A stretch of DNA of 64,000 nucleotides, taken from Lunularia cruciata. Its lineage: Eukaryota > Streptophyta > Marchantiopsida > Lunulariales > Lunulariaceae. Where the stretch lies: the NCBI GenBank assembly GCA_948567375.1, contig OX419758.1, positions 8,685,001 to 8,749,000 on the forward strand, given 5' to 3'. How positions within the stretch are numbered: position 1 is the stretch's first letter; every line of letters begins with the position of its first letter. A model generated the notes under the pieces. The model saw only the letters and a program-made list of their open reading frames with translations. It was not told where the DNA came from and did not search any database. Positions 35,736 to 46,990 of this stretch are shown piece by piece. The position numbers and the translations under genes are program-made.

Positions 35736-37574
35736 CCTCTAGTACCCACATTTTTCATTTTGGATGAGTTTTGAAGAAAATGTACCTTGCTTAAACCAGA
35801 TTGAAACCAAATGGAGAAGAAATGAAGGGAAACATGTGTTTTGATCAAGCCAAGAAAGTAAAATTCATGTAAGAGGAAGAAGTACACGGATTGGATCAGA
35901 CCCAAAGGAGTGCAGACCCAAAGGCGGAATGTTTAGGGTTTAGGGTTTAGTGAATGTTGTAGGTCAGGATTACTATGGGGCCTATATCTCAATGATGAAA
36001 AGTCTAAATCATACATGCCATATCATGTTGGAAGCGTCTTGTTCAGGGCTTTCCATTGCTACCAAAATCGTTGAGTTTGGAGATTTTTAACAGAAGCTAT
36101 GAGCATTTGAAATTTTGGGAGTAGATGTATAGAGTAGTTGAGTGTCTTCGGGTTCATAGTACTTTGGGTCTATGTTCTTCGAGTCTCTACCACTTTGGGT
36201 TAGAGGCTTCTTTACCTTAGGATGGAGGTGACTAAATCTGAGGTAGCCCGATCTTGGAGTGCAGTGAAGGTGACTTTGGGAGTCTTGCAAAAGGGATGAG
36301 AGGAAGTTAGAGTAAAGAAAGAATATATTTAGGATACACATGGCTTCAATTTCAATTCTGATTGAAGGTATGATAGAATTAGAAGAGAAATAGTAGTAGT
36401 GAATGAACCAGAAGTGCAAAATCAGACTGTAAGTATCTTTGGGTCAGTAACATGAGCAATTGAGTGAAAATGGGTTACAAATTGAAGGCGTAAATAATGT
36501 ACCTATGCTTTCAATTACAATTCTTGATGAAGATATAATAGAATTAGCAAAAGAATCGATGGTAGTTAGATCTAGAGTAAGAGAGGTAGTAGTGCAAGTG
36601 TCTTTGGATTAGTTATCTGAGGCATTGAGAAGAGTGGGTCGGGAGATAAAGAGTTAGATAGATTACCCACTAGTGTAATTGTAATTCATAGTAGAAATAC
36701 TGAAGGATTTAGTAGTTGAAGATAGACCCAAAGAAGGAGAAGTAATAGGAAGAACTTTGAGATTGGAAGCCGAGGAAGAAGTTGACATTGGATCCGAGAA
36801 GTAACAATTTTGAGATTTCAAGAGGCAGATATGAAGCGGTATATTGTCATTTTGGATCTACAAGTAAGAAGAGTTGTTGTAGAACGGTATAGTTGTTAGT
36901 GACTATCGATTGCTTCACTATTAAAAAGTGGCATTTGTAGTCATATGTTGTTCAATATTCATTATTTTTGAGAATAGATAAAGTAAAGTGTTGTGAAGTA
37001 GTGCTTGTCATTTGAGCTTGATTCCGAGTATCAACATTGTGTCTTTGTTTGTGAGTGTGTGGAGAATTTTGAAGTGCAAATTAGTGTGCATGTTGATTAT
37101 GTGTGTTTATCTTGAGTGAAGTGCAATCAGAACAATGCCTTGATAGATCTGAGAGGAATTGTAGTGTTGGTAGTAGTTTGCATTTGTGAGTGCAACGTAG
37201 TGTTGATGTGAAGTAAATTTGATCAAGGAAGTTGTGCCTTCAGTGGAAGGGTGGAACACAATTATGAGGTGAAGTCATTTTGCAATGAAGTGCCATTTTC
37301 AAGAGAATGTGAACCATCACAATCAAGATTTTTTGGAAAGATTTGATGGAGTTGTGATTATGGATGACAAATTGTTGTGATGAGGCTGCAAGTCAATGCT
37401 TGTTACTCTCTTCTAGGTGTGGTTTCTACTTGAGAGATTAAAGACGTAACCAAGAAGAACTAAGATTGTTACTGTTTGACTTTGCATTTGACCAATTCTG
37501 AATCGTATCTTTGTGGGAACAAACTTTACTTACTTGATTACCGTAAAAGAAATATTTCCCAAGTTGTCACCGCT
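35736..37574. mobile_element. 1.84-kb insertion inside LTR-B, unclassified
   Basis: In two other LTR-B copies (42540-42600 and, inverted, about 61220-61250) the words AAAGAGAAGGTGCTCC and GGGGCAT are joined directly. Here AAAGAGAAGATTCTCCTCT and GCTCCTTTGGGGCATTG are 1.84 kb apart, with CTCCT-like bases on both sides as a possible short target duplication. The inserted DNA has no long open frame, is purine-rich, and contains a short telomere-type run (35932-35950). Non-autonomous element or filler DNA; class unknown. Confidence 0.55.
35932..35950 (+). repeat. Telomere-type TTTAGGG run
   Basis: Nearly three perfect units of the plant telomere repeat TTTAGGG lie inside the 1.84-kb insertion. 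Such short interstitial runs are common in plant promoters and filler DNA. Confidence 0.8.
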
Positions 37575-37657
37575 CCTTTGGGGCATTGAAGTATTGAGTG
37601 TGAAACTTGTGTTTTCTCTCATATCTCTTGGAGAGTTCTCTTTTCATTGGATTATTA
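37575..37657 (+). repeat. LTR family B, 3' end of copy 1
   Basis: It reads GGGGCATTGAAGTATTGAGTGTG and then CTCTTGGAGAGTTCTC, matching 42570-42630. It ends three bases before a primer-binding site, which fixes it as the 3' end of a 5' LTR. Confidence 0.7.
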
Positions 37658-37660
37658 TAA

Positions 37661-37672
37661 TGGTATTAGAGC
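37661..37672 (+). promoter_or_regulatory. Primer-binding site of gypsy element 2
   Basis: TGGTATTAGAGC matches 11 of 12 bases of the initiator tRNA-Met primer-binding site and lies just after the end of LTR-B. It shows that gypsy element 2 starts here. Confidence 0.8.
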
Positions 37673-38331
37673 AAGTATTTTAATCCAAGAGAATGCATCA
37701 TCCTTCTTGCAAGAACATGATCTACTGAAACTAAGTAATTTGAGGGGAGAAAACATAGTGCAATTATTAGACTTGGGAAGAGTTTTAGAGAGCGGATGGG
37801 ATGGAGACTTGGGAGTACAATTTCCTACACTTAGCTTCCCATTCTTGAATCCTATTCCACATCAAGATTATGTACATCCAATGCAAGCAAATGAGAGTAT
37901 CTCTTGTTTACCATTTTGGAGCAGAATTCATGGACATAGTGATGAATTCACCAATCTCGGTAATTCTACCTATAGTAGTATACAATATAGAGTGAGATTT
38001 GATCATCTACATTCTTTTATGATGTTATGGATCAGAATGTACCAATTCCTCATTCTTTCAACATGCAAGTAGAAATCCATTATGTGGTTAGACCAAAAGT
38101 AATGTTTAGGGATTTTGTAGTACACAATTTTGGTGAGGGATATTATCAACAAGTGATAGCCTCTGAGGTCCCAATGGTATTCCCCATACTTCATGCTCCC
38201 TCCCAACTATTTATTCTAACCCTCTATTGAAGTAGGAAGTAGCAATTGAACATTAGTTGTGTGTAGGAATCATGGATCCGTAGTTGTAGGAGTTGATGCA
38301 AGGGATGTTGACCAAGTTTTGAGAAATCAAG

Positions 38332-38990
38332 ATGACCATGGAAGAATCAAAAAATCAAATACATATTGTCAAGAATGATAAATTGATGCAAGAAGGGGAG
38401 CCATTTCAACAACCAACACCAATGATTGAAGCATATGGAGAGTTATGCATGCCGATGACAACAATTCTAATCAACAACCATGCCACATTGTTACTACAAA
38501 TGAAAAAAGATGTGCAACATCGAGCCTTACAAGGGACAAAATTCCATGGAAGTAGTGGAGAATTAGATTTCCAAAATGAATTGATATCTTTGAATATTCA
38601 CAAAGGAGATCATTGATCATTTTATAGGTGTGTTCGCATGTGGGTACTTGACCGATAAAGCCCTCACATGGTATGATGGTTTGGAATGATCATTGTTGGT
38701 AGAAGGAAGAGAGGTCACTTTGACATTTATGCAAGAAGGATTGCTCAAGAATGTCCAAGCTATGGACTCTATGCAAATTCACCAAACCAGATTTTGGGGG
38801 TTGAAGTAGAAGAATAGCATACAAGAGTACATGGAGGCATTTCTTGATCTACAAGTTGCGATAACCAATATGAGTATAGCCAAAGTTCTTGACAATTTCA
38901 AGAGAGGATTAAAAGAGCAGATTTGCCAAGAGTTAATGGTTTAAAATCCTTTTACTATCTTTGAAGCCAATTGCTTGCACTCAAAGAATA
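38332..38990 (+). pseudogene. Gypsy element 2 gag
   Basis: The open frame 38332-38616 is followed, after frame changes, by readable gag core phrases: LTDKALTWYDGLE-type at about 38650, LQVAITNMSIAKVLDNFKRGLK at about 38850 (spanning a break) and a Gln/Glu-rich end. The block ALQGTKFHGSSGEL at about 38525 resembles the start of the chromovirus gag capsid region. No intact zinc knuckle was found before the G run. Confidence 0.6.
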
Positions 38991-39390
38991 GCAAGGGTGC
39001 TTGGAGGAGGTGAAAAAATAACACCGTAGCAAAACTTGCAACACTAGTGGACTGAGACACACCATTTTGGTGGACCAATTCCTATGGAATTGGGCAACAT
39101 TTGGTCCCAAGACCAAGGAGCAAGAACCCTCCAAGGAGAATGGAGTAGGGTCAAAGAAAGGAGAGAAGGAGTTCCATGGGGAGAAGGGGCTTGAGCAGAT
39201 CAACAACAATGTTACAATTGTGGATGAATTGGGTACATAACCATCAATTTTCTTGCTTGTCATCTTATAGTACCTTGGACTCCATACAAGCGAACTCTAA
39301 ACCACATGGAGAGACAAATTGAAGAGGAGGATATGGAAACCACATCAAAAAATAAAGATCCTTATTGCCTTGATGAAGAAGAGTAAAAGC

Positions 39391-39410
39391 GGGGGGGGGG
39401 GGGGGGGGGG
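39391..39410 (+). repeat. Homopolymer of 20 G
   Basis: Twenty consecutive G bases lie between gag and protease of gypsy element 2. Long G runs are length-unstable and prone to sequencing error, so the local frame is unreliable. Confidence 0.95.
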
Positions 39411-39479
39411 TTAGAAGAGTACAAGTATGCAAAGATGGAGGAAGATAAACACAAAATTAATAATTGTAAATAGAGTGCT

Positions 39480-39900
39480 GGAAGGCAATTTGGTAAGAGT
39501 ATTGATAGACATTGAGGCAATAGAGAATTTCTTGTCTAACTTTATTGAAGTGAGGTAAGGGATGGAACTAGAGAAGGATGAGAAGGACAAACTAGATTTA
39601 CTTAATGGTCAGACAGAGAGGGTTGAGTCATTACCTAGAAAGGTAATACTCTCTATAGGAGGGTATCAAGAAGCAATTGAGTGGAAAGTGATACAATTAG
39701 CTCTTTATGATGCAATCTTAGGTATATTGTGGATGGAACAATACAACTACACGGTGGATTGGAGAAAGAAAGTAGTGAAAACTAGTCAATGGAAGATCTT
39801 TGGGGTTAAAGGAAGATCACAAAGACAAGAGTTGCCTTTGTATGTCATTAGAACCACATTTCTTGGTAAGTCAGATAGATGTTTCATAAGTTTAATATAA
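39480..39900 (+). pseudogene. Gypsy element 2 protease region
   Basis: RVLIDIEAIENFL at about 39495 stands where LIDSGATxNFI is expected, so the Ser-Gly after the catalytic Asp is changed to Ile-Glu. The open frame 39562-39900 continues with KVILSIGGYQE and LALYDAILGILWMEQYN, which corresponds to the usual YDAILGMDWL end of the domain. Confidence 0.7.
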
Positions 39901-39942
39901 GAAGTCCGGAGTGCCCAACACAATGGACAAATTCTTGAAAAA

Positions 39943-41190
39943 TTGAAAGATGTGGTCAATGAGTTTCAAGATGTCTTTCCGGATGAATTACCTGCAGGTT
40001 TGCCACCAAAAAGGAGAGTAGATCATAAAATTGAGATACTTCTTGGGAAGACACGTCCTTGTAAGGCCCCATATAGACTATCACCTCATGAGTTAGAGGA
40101 GTGTAAGGCTCAAATCAAGGATATGTTGCAGAAGAGGTTTATCCAACGCAACATATCACCATAAGGGGCTCTTATATTGTTTGTGAAGAAGAAGAATGGA
40201 ACAATGCGCATGTGCATTAACTATCAAGGGTTGAATTAAAAAACAATGAAGAAAAAATATCCATTACCTTGCATAGGTGGCTTGTTTGATCAACTCAATG
40301 GTGCAAGGCACTTCATCAAACTTGAATTCCAAAGCAGTTACAACCAAATCAAGATTGTAGAAGAAGCTATACACAAAATGACCTTTGAAACAAGGTATGG
40401 TCACTTTGAGTACTTGGTGATGCCATTTGGCCTCACCAACGCTCAAGCCACTTTCATGAGTTTGATGAAATGACATATTTTATCTATGCTTGGATAAATC
40501 TATGATCATTTTCCTTGATGACATCTTAGTCTATAGTAGGACACTAAGGGCACAAGCAACATTTATGAGAAATCCTCCAAATTTTGTGACAGAATCAATT
40601 GTATGCCAAAATCTCAAAGTGCAACTTTGGCAAGTCTAAAGTAGACTACTTAGGGCATAGAGTAAGTGAAAAAGGTATCCAATTGTTAATAGATAAAATA
40701 AAGGTCATTTAAAAATGGAGTGCTCTAAAAGATCAAACTCAACTCAAGAGTTTCCTATGATTGATAGGGTTTTATTGTCAATTTGTCAAGAACTTCTCCA
40801 AAATTGCGTAGCCTTGAATAGAACTATTGTGCAAGAGGAAGAAGTAGATATGGAGAACCACACAAGAATTGGCCTTTAAGGAGTTGAAAGATGCATTATT
40901 TATTACATGCACCATTCTTGAAATTGGATGACCCAAAATGTCCAATCAAGATGGTTATAAATGCATCAAGTGTAGCAATAAGAGCAATCTTACAACAAGT
41001 GTGGTAGGATAGATGGCACCCATTGCATATTACTCATGTAAGTTGTTATAGGCAGAATACAACTATCACACTACCCAATGAGAAGATCTTGCCATTGTCC
41101 TTGCAACCAAGCATTGGAAGCACTATCTAGTTGAGAAGGCATTTGTGGTAGAGATAGACCATAAACCTCCTGTCTAGCTCAAGACACAGA
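39943..41190 (+). pseudogene. Gypsy element 2 reverse transcriptase and RNase H
   Basis: RT starts with NEFQDVFPDELPAGLPPKRR (about 39958) and continues with [20 protein letters not shown] (about 40246) and [16 protein letters not shown] (about 40410). The active site IFLDDILVYS (about 40508) is in a separate frame from the preceding block. RNase H-side phrases include APIAYYS (about 41015) and HWKHYLVEKAFVVEIDHKP (about 41112). Stops at 40162 and 40234 and frameshifts near 40475 and 40910 disable it. Confidence 0.85.
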
Positions 41191-41399
41191 AAGATCTTTC
41201 TCATCAAAAAATTTGGTGTGCAGACTAGAGATAACAATTCAACATGACAATCTAATATGTGGAAGACAAGAAGCCACTTATAGATGCATTCACTCAAATG
41301 TTGATGGCAAACAATTTGGTGGTGGAAGTCAAGATGAACTTTGAATTCTGGCCCAAGATTCTTGCTGCTATAAAAACTGATCCATAAATTGTAGGTGCT

Positions 41400-42500
41400 C
41401 AATCATCCAAAGGGATTACAAGCACCCAAGTACTCACCTTCCGTGATGGGGGGTTATGGATTATGGATGACTCAAATCTAAGAACCACCATCTTAGCAGA
41501 ATGTCATGATTGCCACTATAGGTCATGTTGGAGTGGACAAGACCTTGGATGCAGTCAAATGCCTTTACTATTAGCTCAAGATGAGCAACAATGTGATGGA
41601 ATATGTTTGGAGATACCTACTTTGTCAACAAAATGAGGCTTCTAATCAAGCTTCCGCATGACTCCTCCAACCTCTTCCCACTCCTACACAACATTGGGAA
41701 CAAGTAAGTATGGATCTGTTTTGTGAATTGCCCAAGATCACCTTGGGGTTTGACTCCATTGTAGTCTTTGTCAACCGACTAAGCAAAATGATTCATGTGC
41801 GTCCTACCACCAAGGATGTGATTACAACACAACTAGCTCAATTGTACTTAGATGTAATTTTTTTTATTATCATGGCTTGTCTCAAGTGTTCATCACAAAT
41901 AGAGGCACCCAATTCACAAGCTTGTTTTGGAGAACACTCTTTGGGGTCTTCAAAACCAAATTGGCCATGTCCACAGCTTACCATCCACAAATTGATGGAC
42001 AAACAGAAAGGGAAAATTGCACTATTGAGGACATGCTTTGGGGCTTTACTTTGGATGAGAAGGAGAGTTGGGACACCTTATTCCCATTGAAGGAATTTGC
42101 TTACAACAATTCAATGAATACCTCCACACAAGTTGCACCATTTTTCCTCTTATACAAAGAGTATCCTTTCACACCTTTAAGCTTGATGAAGGTCTATCCG
42201 GTGACTACCAAGGTTGAAATTGTGAACAATTTTGTTTTTAGAATCCAATAGGGTGCGAAGAATGCCAAGCACAAGTTGAAAATTGCCTAAAATTGGTTGA
42301 AGCAGTATGTAGATGAACAACCCCAACACATGGAGTTCAATGTTGGAGATCAAGTTTGGGTATCAACCACCAACCTTATGTTAGTGGGTCCTCATAAGCT
42401 TAAACCTTGTTTCATATGGACCTTTCTCCATCCTTTGTCACATTGGTACCATGGCCTTTCACCTCAAGCTACCGCCACGTATGAAGATCCACCCAATGTT
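41400..42500 (+). pseudogene. Gypsy element 2 integrase
   Basis: The zinc module is readable as GHVGVDKTLDAVKCLYY (about 41525) and LLCQQNEASNQAS (about 41619). The core starts SMDLFCELP (first Asp, about 41707). It continues in 41877-42251 with SQVFITNRGTQFTS, where the second catalytic Asp has become Asn. YHPQIDGQTERENCTIEDM then carries the Glu. The C-terminal region EFNVGDQVWVST (about 42333) is the usual GDxVxL element. The core is split by a frameshift near 41860. Confidence 0.85.
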
Positions 42501-42635
42501 TCAAAGGGTGAACCTTCCTTTGAGGGGATCCCTTTTTGCTATATAATAAAGAGAAGGTGCTCCTCTGGGGCATAAGAGTATTGAGTGTGAAACTTGTGTT
42601 CTCTCTCTTATCTCTCTTGGAGAGTTCTCTTGTTC
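42500..42635 (+). repeat. LTR family B, truncated 3' copy
   Basis: From CTTCCTTTGAGGGGATCCC through the TATA region CTATATAATAAAGAGAAGG to CTTGGAGAGTTCTCTTG. The first several hundred bases of the LTR are missing, since gypsy integrase C-terminal sequence runs into it directly. It retains the uninterrupted junction used to recognise the insertion at 35736-37574. Confidence 0.7.
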
Positions 42636-42639
42636 TTAG

Positions 42640-43285
42640 GGTATCATAGATATTAAATTTAGTATTGCAAGTAGTGGAGAAATATTATCTATATGGAATT
42701 TAGCTAAGCTTCTACATTAGTCATGATTAGCTAGAATAAGTCCCAGCTAAGATAAAAGTGACCCTATTCTATAGTGAAATGAGTGAGCATCACTATTTTG
42801 TCTTCTAATGTATTCACTTGGTATTATTCATAGTTATTTGACTTTGAGGAAAGAGTTGAGGCTATTGGGCCCACAAACCTTGTTGGTGTGGACATTTTTT
42901 ATAGTCCAAGGATAGTCTATGTGAAGGAATCCTTGACTTAGTTGGTAAGTGAAGATAAGGCCACCTACCCATGGGATTATTCCTTTAGACTTTTTGACTC
43001 CATTTCACTTTTAGCCTAGTAACTTGAGTTACTTCAGTAACTCAAATGTAATTATTTCACAACTATATGAGCTAGAAGTGAAAAGTTACTCATCATACTT
43101 TCATTTGCAATTATCTCTCACTCACAATTCTACAGTGAGCAATGTCTTGAGTCTTGGAGGTGCCTTGGAGTTTTAGCCTTGGAAGAGTATGATGGGGTTG
43201 GAGTTCATGTCTTCTAAGTCCATGGTGTGTTACTTTACTACCCATTAGGGGTTCATCTTGAGTGAGAGACAGCCCGGCTCAAAGA
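42640..43285 (+). repeat. LTR family A, copy 2
   Basis: Similar to 420-1090 over its length and, inverted, to 10975-11405. It sits directly between the truncated LTR-B and a gypsy integrase in a different context from copy 1. It is either a separate solo LTR or the 5' boundary of the element that supplied the integrase. Confidence 0.6.
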
Positions 43286-44110
43286 CCAATCCAACCCATC
43301 ACAAAGATAGCCAGAAAGGAGTATATTCTGGTTTTTATCTATTATGCCACAAAGATGGTAGAGGCTGAAGCTACTTGGAAAGATGATGTTTACATAATGG
43401 CTGAATTTTCCTTTTGCAACATTATCTCTTGGTATGGTTGTCCCTTGGAATTAGTCATTGATAAAGGAATGCACTTCCTAAATAGCTTTATAGAGTCTTG
43501 CATGAAGTATTTCAAATTAAGCATAGAAAGACCACTCCTTACAATCCAAAAGCAAACAGGTTCACAAATAAGGCAAATATGCTATTATGTAAGGTTCTTA
43601 ACAAGGTCATTGTTAACTACGCTTATGATTGGGATACCAAGCTACCTACTTCACTACATGCACGTACCGCACTATAGAGTAGATTACCACCAAGAAAACA
43701 TCATAATTCTTAACCTATTGCTTGCATCCCGTCATGCTAGTGGAATTTGAAGTACTTACTTACCAAATACTTTGTGAAGAGTGCATGTCTATGGAAGATA
43801 GTCAAGCACTCCAACTCCAACAGCTTATGTACTTGGAGGAACAAAGGGAGGACTCAAACCAGTGCTCAAGGGATAAGCAACAATAGAGGAAGGAATACTA
43901 TGACAAGAGGATCAAACCTGTTCAGGTTGTGCAAAGGAACTTGGTGCTACTATATAACAGCCGATATCAGTTCTTTCTAGGAAAAGTCCATCTCCAATGG
44001 ATGGGACCATACAATGGATCACTTCAACTTACAGATCTGGAAGGTAATTTGTTTGTAACTTGAGTGAATAGATGGCAAGTACAAAAGTACTTGGCCTAAG
44101 TGACTACAAA
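43286..44110 (+). pseudogene. Gypsy element 3: integrase core and C-terminus
   Basis: The open frame 43262-43750 reads EYILVFIYYATKMVEAEATW, NIISWYGCPLELVIDKGMHF and YFKLSIERP. These match the Tat/Athila-type integrase core, with the second Asp present in VIDKG. In a shifted frame YNPKANRFTNKANM (about 43548) replaces the family's TEKAN, so the catalytic Glu is lost. The integrase C-terminal GKVHLQWMGPYNGSLQLTDLEG pattern is readable near 43982-44045. There is no RT in front of it: the fragment starts at the end of LTR-A. Confidence 0.8.
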
Positions 44111-44149
44111 GAATAAGTCTCTTGTGTCTATGGGGATGCTCACATTTGG

Positions 44150-44715
44150 GAGAGGAGGTATGTGGTAGGCCCATTTCTTCAAATTTTCTTTTATTGATTT
44201 ATCATGCTTAAGTTCTAAGAGAACCACAAAGAATGATATAGTTATTGGGAGAAGTGCCCCATATGGAGAGTTGCTCAGAGGAGTGATCTTTGCAAGCTAG
44301 AATGGGAGAATCACTCCAAGTGATGTACGATCATCCTGAGTAGTTGCAAGCTGGCCTACTTCCAAAATGTTCAAATACTCAAAGTAATGTAGTGCAATCC
44401 TAAGTGCTCACAAGAAGAAGGAAGTCACATGAGCTCCATGGCCAATTATCAGGGTGGCAAGAAAAGTTGTGTCACATAAGATATGAGAAGAACTTAGAGA
44501 GGTGTAGAATGATGCCAAGTGCTTGAAGATGGAACAACACTTGGAGTGCTTGTAGGAGTTGAAGCATTCATAGTTCTAGAAGGAGGCATTCATGCCCAAG
44601 TGCCAAATTCCACCATGGCACTTGGAGGAAAGTGCCATTGCAGTTTGAGCTTGCCACCAACAGCACTTACCACTAACATCACTCCTTGCCCAGGGCCGCT
44701 ACCTAAAAGATAACT
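44150..44715 (+). repeat. LTR family E, copy 1, rich in AGTGC words
   Basis: A purine-rich GGGAGAGGAGG (about 44150) precedes TGTGGTAGGC, the usual polypurine tract then TG start of a 3' LTR, right after an integrase C-terminus. Parts match 59695-60480 (ATCATGCTTAAGT and dense AGTGC or GCACT pentamers). The downstream neighbour is a gag-like frame in both copies. Confidence 0.5.
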
Positions 44716-44724
44716 ATTGGAACT

Positions 44725-46990
44725 TAAAAGAAGGCTCTTGAGGCCATCCTTAGATCCCGTGCTGTGAAAAAATGAGCTTTTTACTACAAGATGGATGTAA
44801 TTAGAAGCAAGCACTTAGGATTCCTACTCTTGAATTAGGAGTTATTAGTCTTCCACATGATTCATGAAATGAGAGGTAAGAGAGAGAAAACTTTAGGGGA
44901 AATGAAGGGTAATTTATGGAACTGGACCAAGGACCATGGGCAGATGGAACTGAGCCCAGATGCTTGGGCTGTAGGAGCCATGATAATAGACACTAAATTT
45001 TTAGACAAGGAATTGAACCTTGAAGTTAAAAGCCACTTCAATAGTAAGTGCTCCAAGAACAATTGTTGGAGTGTAGCTAGTTATAAGGACCATGCTAGGA
45101 GAGCCATTGTAGAGGTTGTTTTGAAACTCTTCAAACACAAATGAACTATCTATTTAACCAATGGCCAAGAAGTGTTCTTTGATTACATGCATGCAAGAGA
45201 GCATGTAGATTGGGCCAAAATGTTTGACAAGCAATGCAAGCTCCTGCACACAAATTTTGAAGTCAAAAGGGGAGCCACTTATCTTGCTTCTTTTGTAATG
45301 CATTACTACATGGGAATGATCCTCTTAATCAGGGAAGAGAGGAAGAGGTTCCCTACCCACTTTTATCATGCAAGTTATTTTAAGGAACAACCTGAAGGAC
45401 CTACTAGATTGCAAAGTATCAAATGGCGGATGCAAGGTTTGCTGAGACAGGCCAATTTGTGCATGTAGATGAAGAATTGGTCTTGCTCAAGGCTTTAAAG
45501 AGGAAGAATACCACCCAAAAAAGAAACCTCTTCCTCCAGCCAAGAAGTCAAAAGTGAGTACCCAAACTATTGAAGTGTCCTCTTTGGAAGATGGAGCTGA
45601 GTACACAAAAGCTGATGAAGATGAAGAAGAGTAGGAGTCCTTCACTCTACAAGGATTGACCTCCACCTCTAGAGATAACAAAGAAGGAGAAGAGACTTGG
45701 GAAGATGCTCAGTCTTCTCCCTAAATGTAGGACTTGGACATGGACAAGGGCTCTGTAGATGAAGAAGAAAACATTGTAGAAGAAGAGACAATGCTTGAGT
45801 AGGCACCTTTGAGTCTTGAAGATCCAAAAGAAGAAGTTGCAATAGAAGTACAAGATTGGGCCAAGTGCTTGAAGAAGCAAGAACTTTGACCAAGAGAAGA
45901 AGAAGGGCCCAATGATCAAATAGAAAAGGAAGATTGCATCATTAACAATCCCAAAGAAGAGGAGGAAGTTGACATCTTAACTGATCTTCTTGAGGTTGCA
46001 CTAGAATTGCAGATCCAAGAACGGAAAGCACCCACAAGATCCAAGTTGGCGTAGGTGCAAGATGGCAAAAACTTCATCATCCACTGAGTAGGTCTTGCAC
46101 TACACTTGATGGAAGGACTAGTACCTCAGTATCAGGTCAAGTGCCTTGATGTGTTGAACTACACCACACTAATCAAGGCTATGTACAAGTAGGTTTACAC
46201 TTGAAAGGCCATAGAGGACTTGGTGCACGAGGAGGTGAAGCAGGCCCCAAACTTTGTACAAGGCAAAGGCTTTGAAGGTAAGTGCCTTGATGTAGGAGAA
46301 TTAGGAGCTGAAGAGTAGAAGTGCCAATGTTGAGAACAAATGAGATCATCAAGCATCCAAGACCAAGAAGTTTGAGGGGGATTGGATGGCACTCTGTTTT
46401 GAGTTTGAGCAGTTCAAGAAGGAAGCCAAAGACCAACTTTGTAGCAAGTGCCAAGAATTAGAGAGCACTTAGAGTGCCTTGTAGGAGAAACATGACTGAG
46501 TAATGATGCCAAAGCTGCAAATGCAAGATTACTGGATGGAAGTGATAATTCAACTAGAACATCTTGGCAAGGAGGCAACAAAAGAACAAGTGATGCATGC
46601 TAAAGCTTCCAAGTGCTAGAAGAACAAAAGCCAAATGGAGCAAGCAATTGAAGCAAAGGGAGGAAGATCAGGTGAAAGCATTGCACCAATTAGAAGAAAT
46701 CCATGCCTTGTTCATGGAGATGCTGAAAGAAGAAGACTTAGTGCTAGCCTTGAGAACTAAATGCCACAAATTGAAGATGTAGGTCCATTATTTGCCAAAA
46801 TAGGCCTACAAAGAGAAATGCATAAATAACCTATTCCTACACTTGAAGGAGCATTTGGATAAAAAGTTTAATGAAGTATGCCAAACCTTCTTGCTAGAGA
46901 TTGCTAGATATCAAGCCTAGATAGACCAATTGATTAGATACCTAAGAGGTGAACAAAGCTTTTCATCCCCTAGCTGCAACCCAAGGAACT
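44725..46990 (+). pseudogene. Family D gag-like reading frame with acidic and coiled-coil tail
   Basis: Phrases in order are HLGFLLLN, MIHEMRGKREKTLGEMKGN (44857), WAVGAMIIDTKFLDKELN, then after a stop a second block (45172-45468) with VEVKRGATYLASFVMHYYMG-type sequence. An acidic region follows (about 45560-46000), then a Lys/Glu coiled coil (46597-46980: KQLKQREEDQVKALHQLEEI, HLKEHLDKKFNEV). A second copy of the start is at 60503-60712. I do not recognise the domain. Position behind an LTR in both copies and the layout suggest a gag of a gypsy-like element. Numerous TAG stops. Confidence 0.5.

Larger units (their letters stand above)
37680..42499 (+). mobile_element. Gypsy element 2: chromovirus-like, decayed but in full order
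   Basis: After the PBS come gag (about 38330-38990), protease, RT, RNase H and integrase in gypsy order. The element is bounded by LTR-B on the left and a truncated LTR-B on the right. RT phrases FPDELPAGLPPKRRVDHKIE and YHPQIDGQTERENCTIEDML in the integrase are typical of the plant chromovirus lineage (Tekay or Reina type). A chromodomain itself was not recognised. It has more than a dozen stops or frameshifts. Confidence 0.88.

Noticed and set aside
35932..35950. A chromosome end or large interstitial telomere
   Set aside because: Fewer than three TTTAGGG units are present, which is common by chance and in filler DNA.
45647..45919. Minus-strand frames rich in Leu, Phe and Ser at 45.5-45.9 kb
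   Set aside because: They are antisense to the acidic Glu/Lys/Asp-rich part of the gag-like frame.
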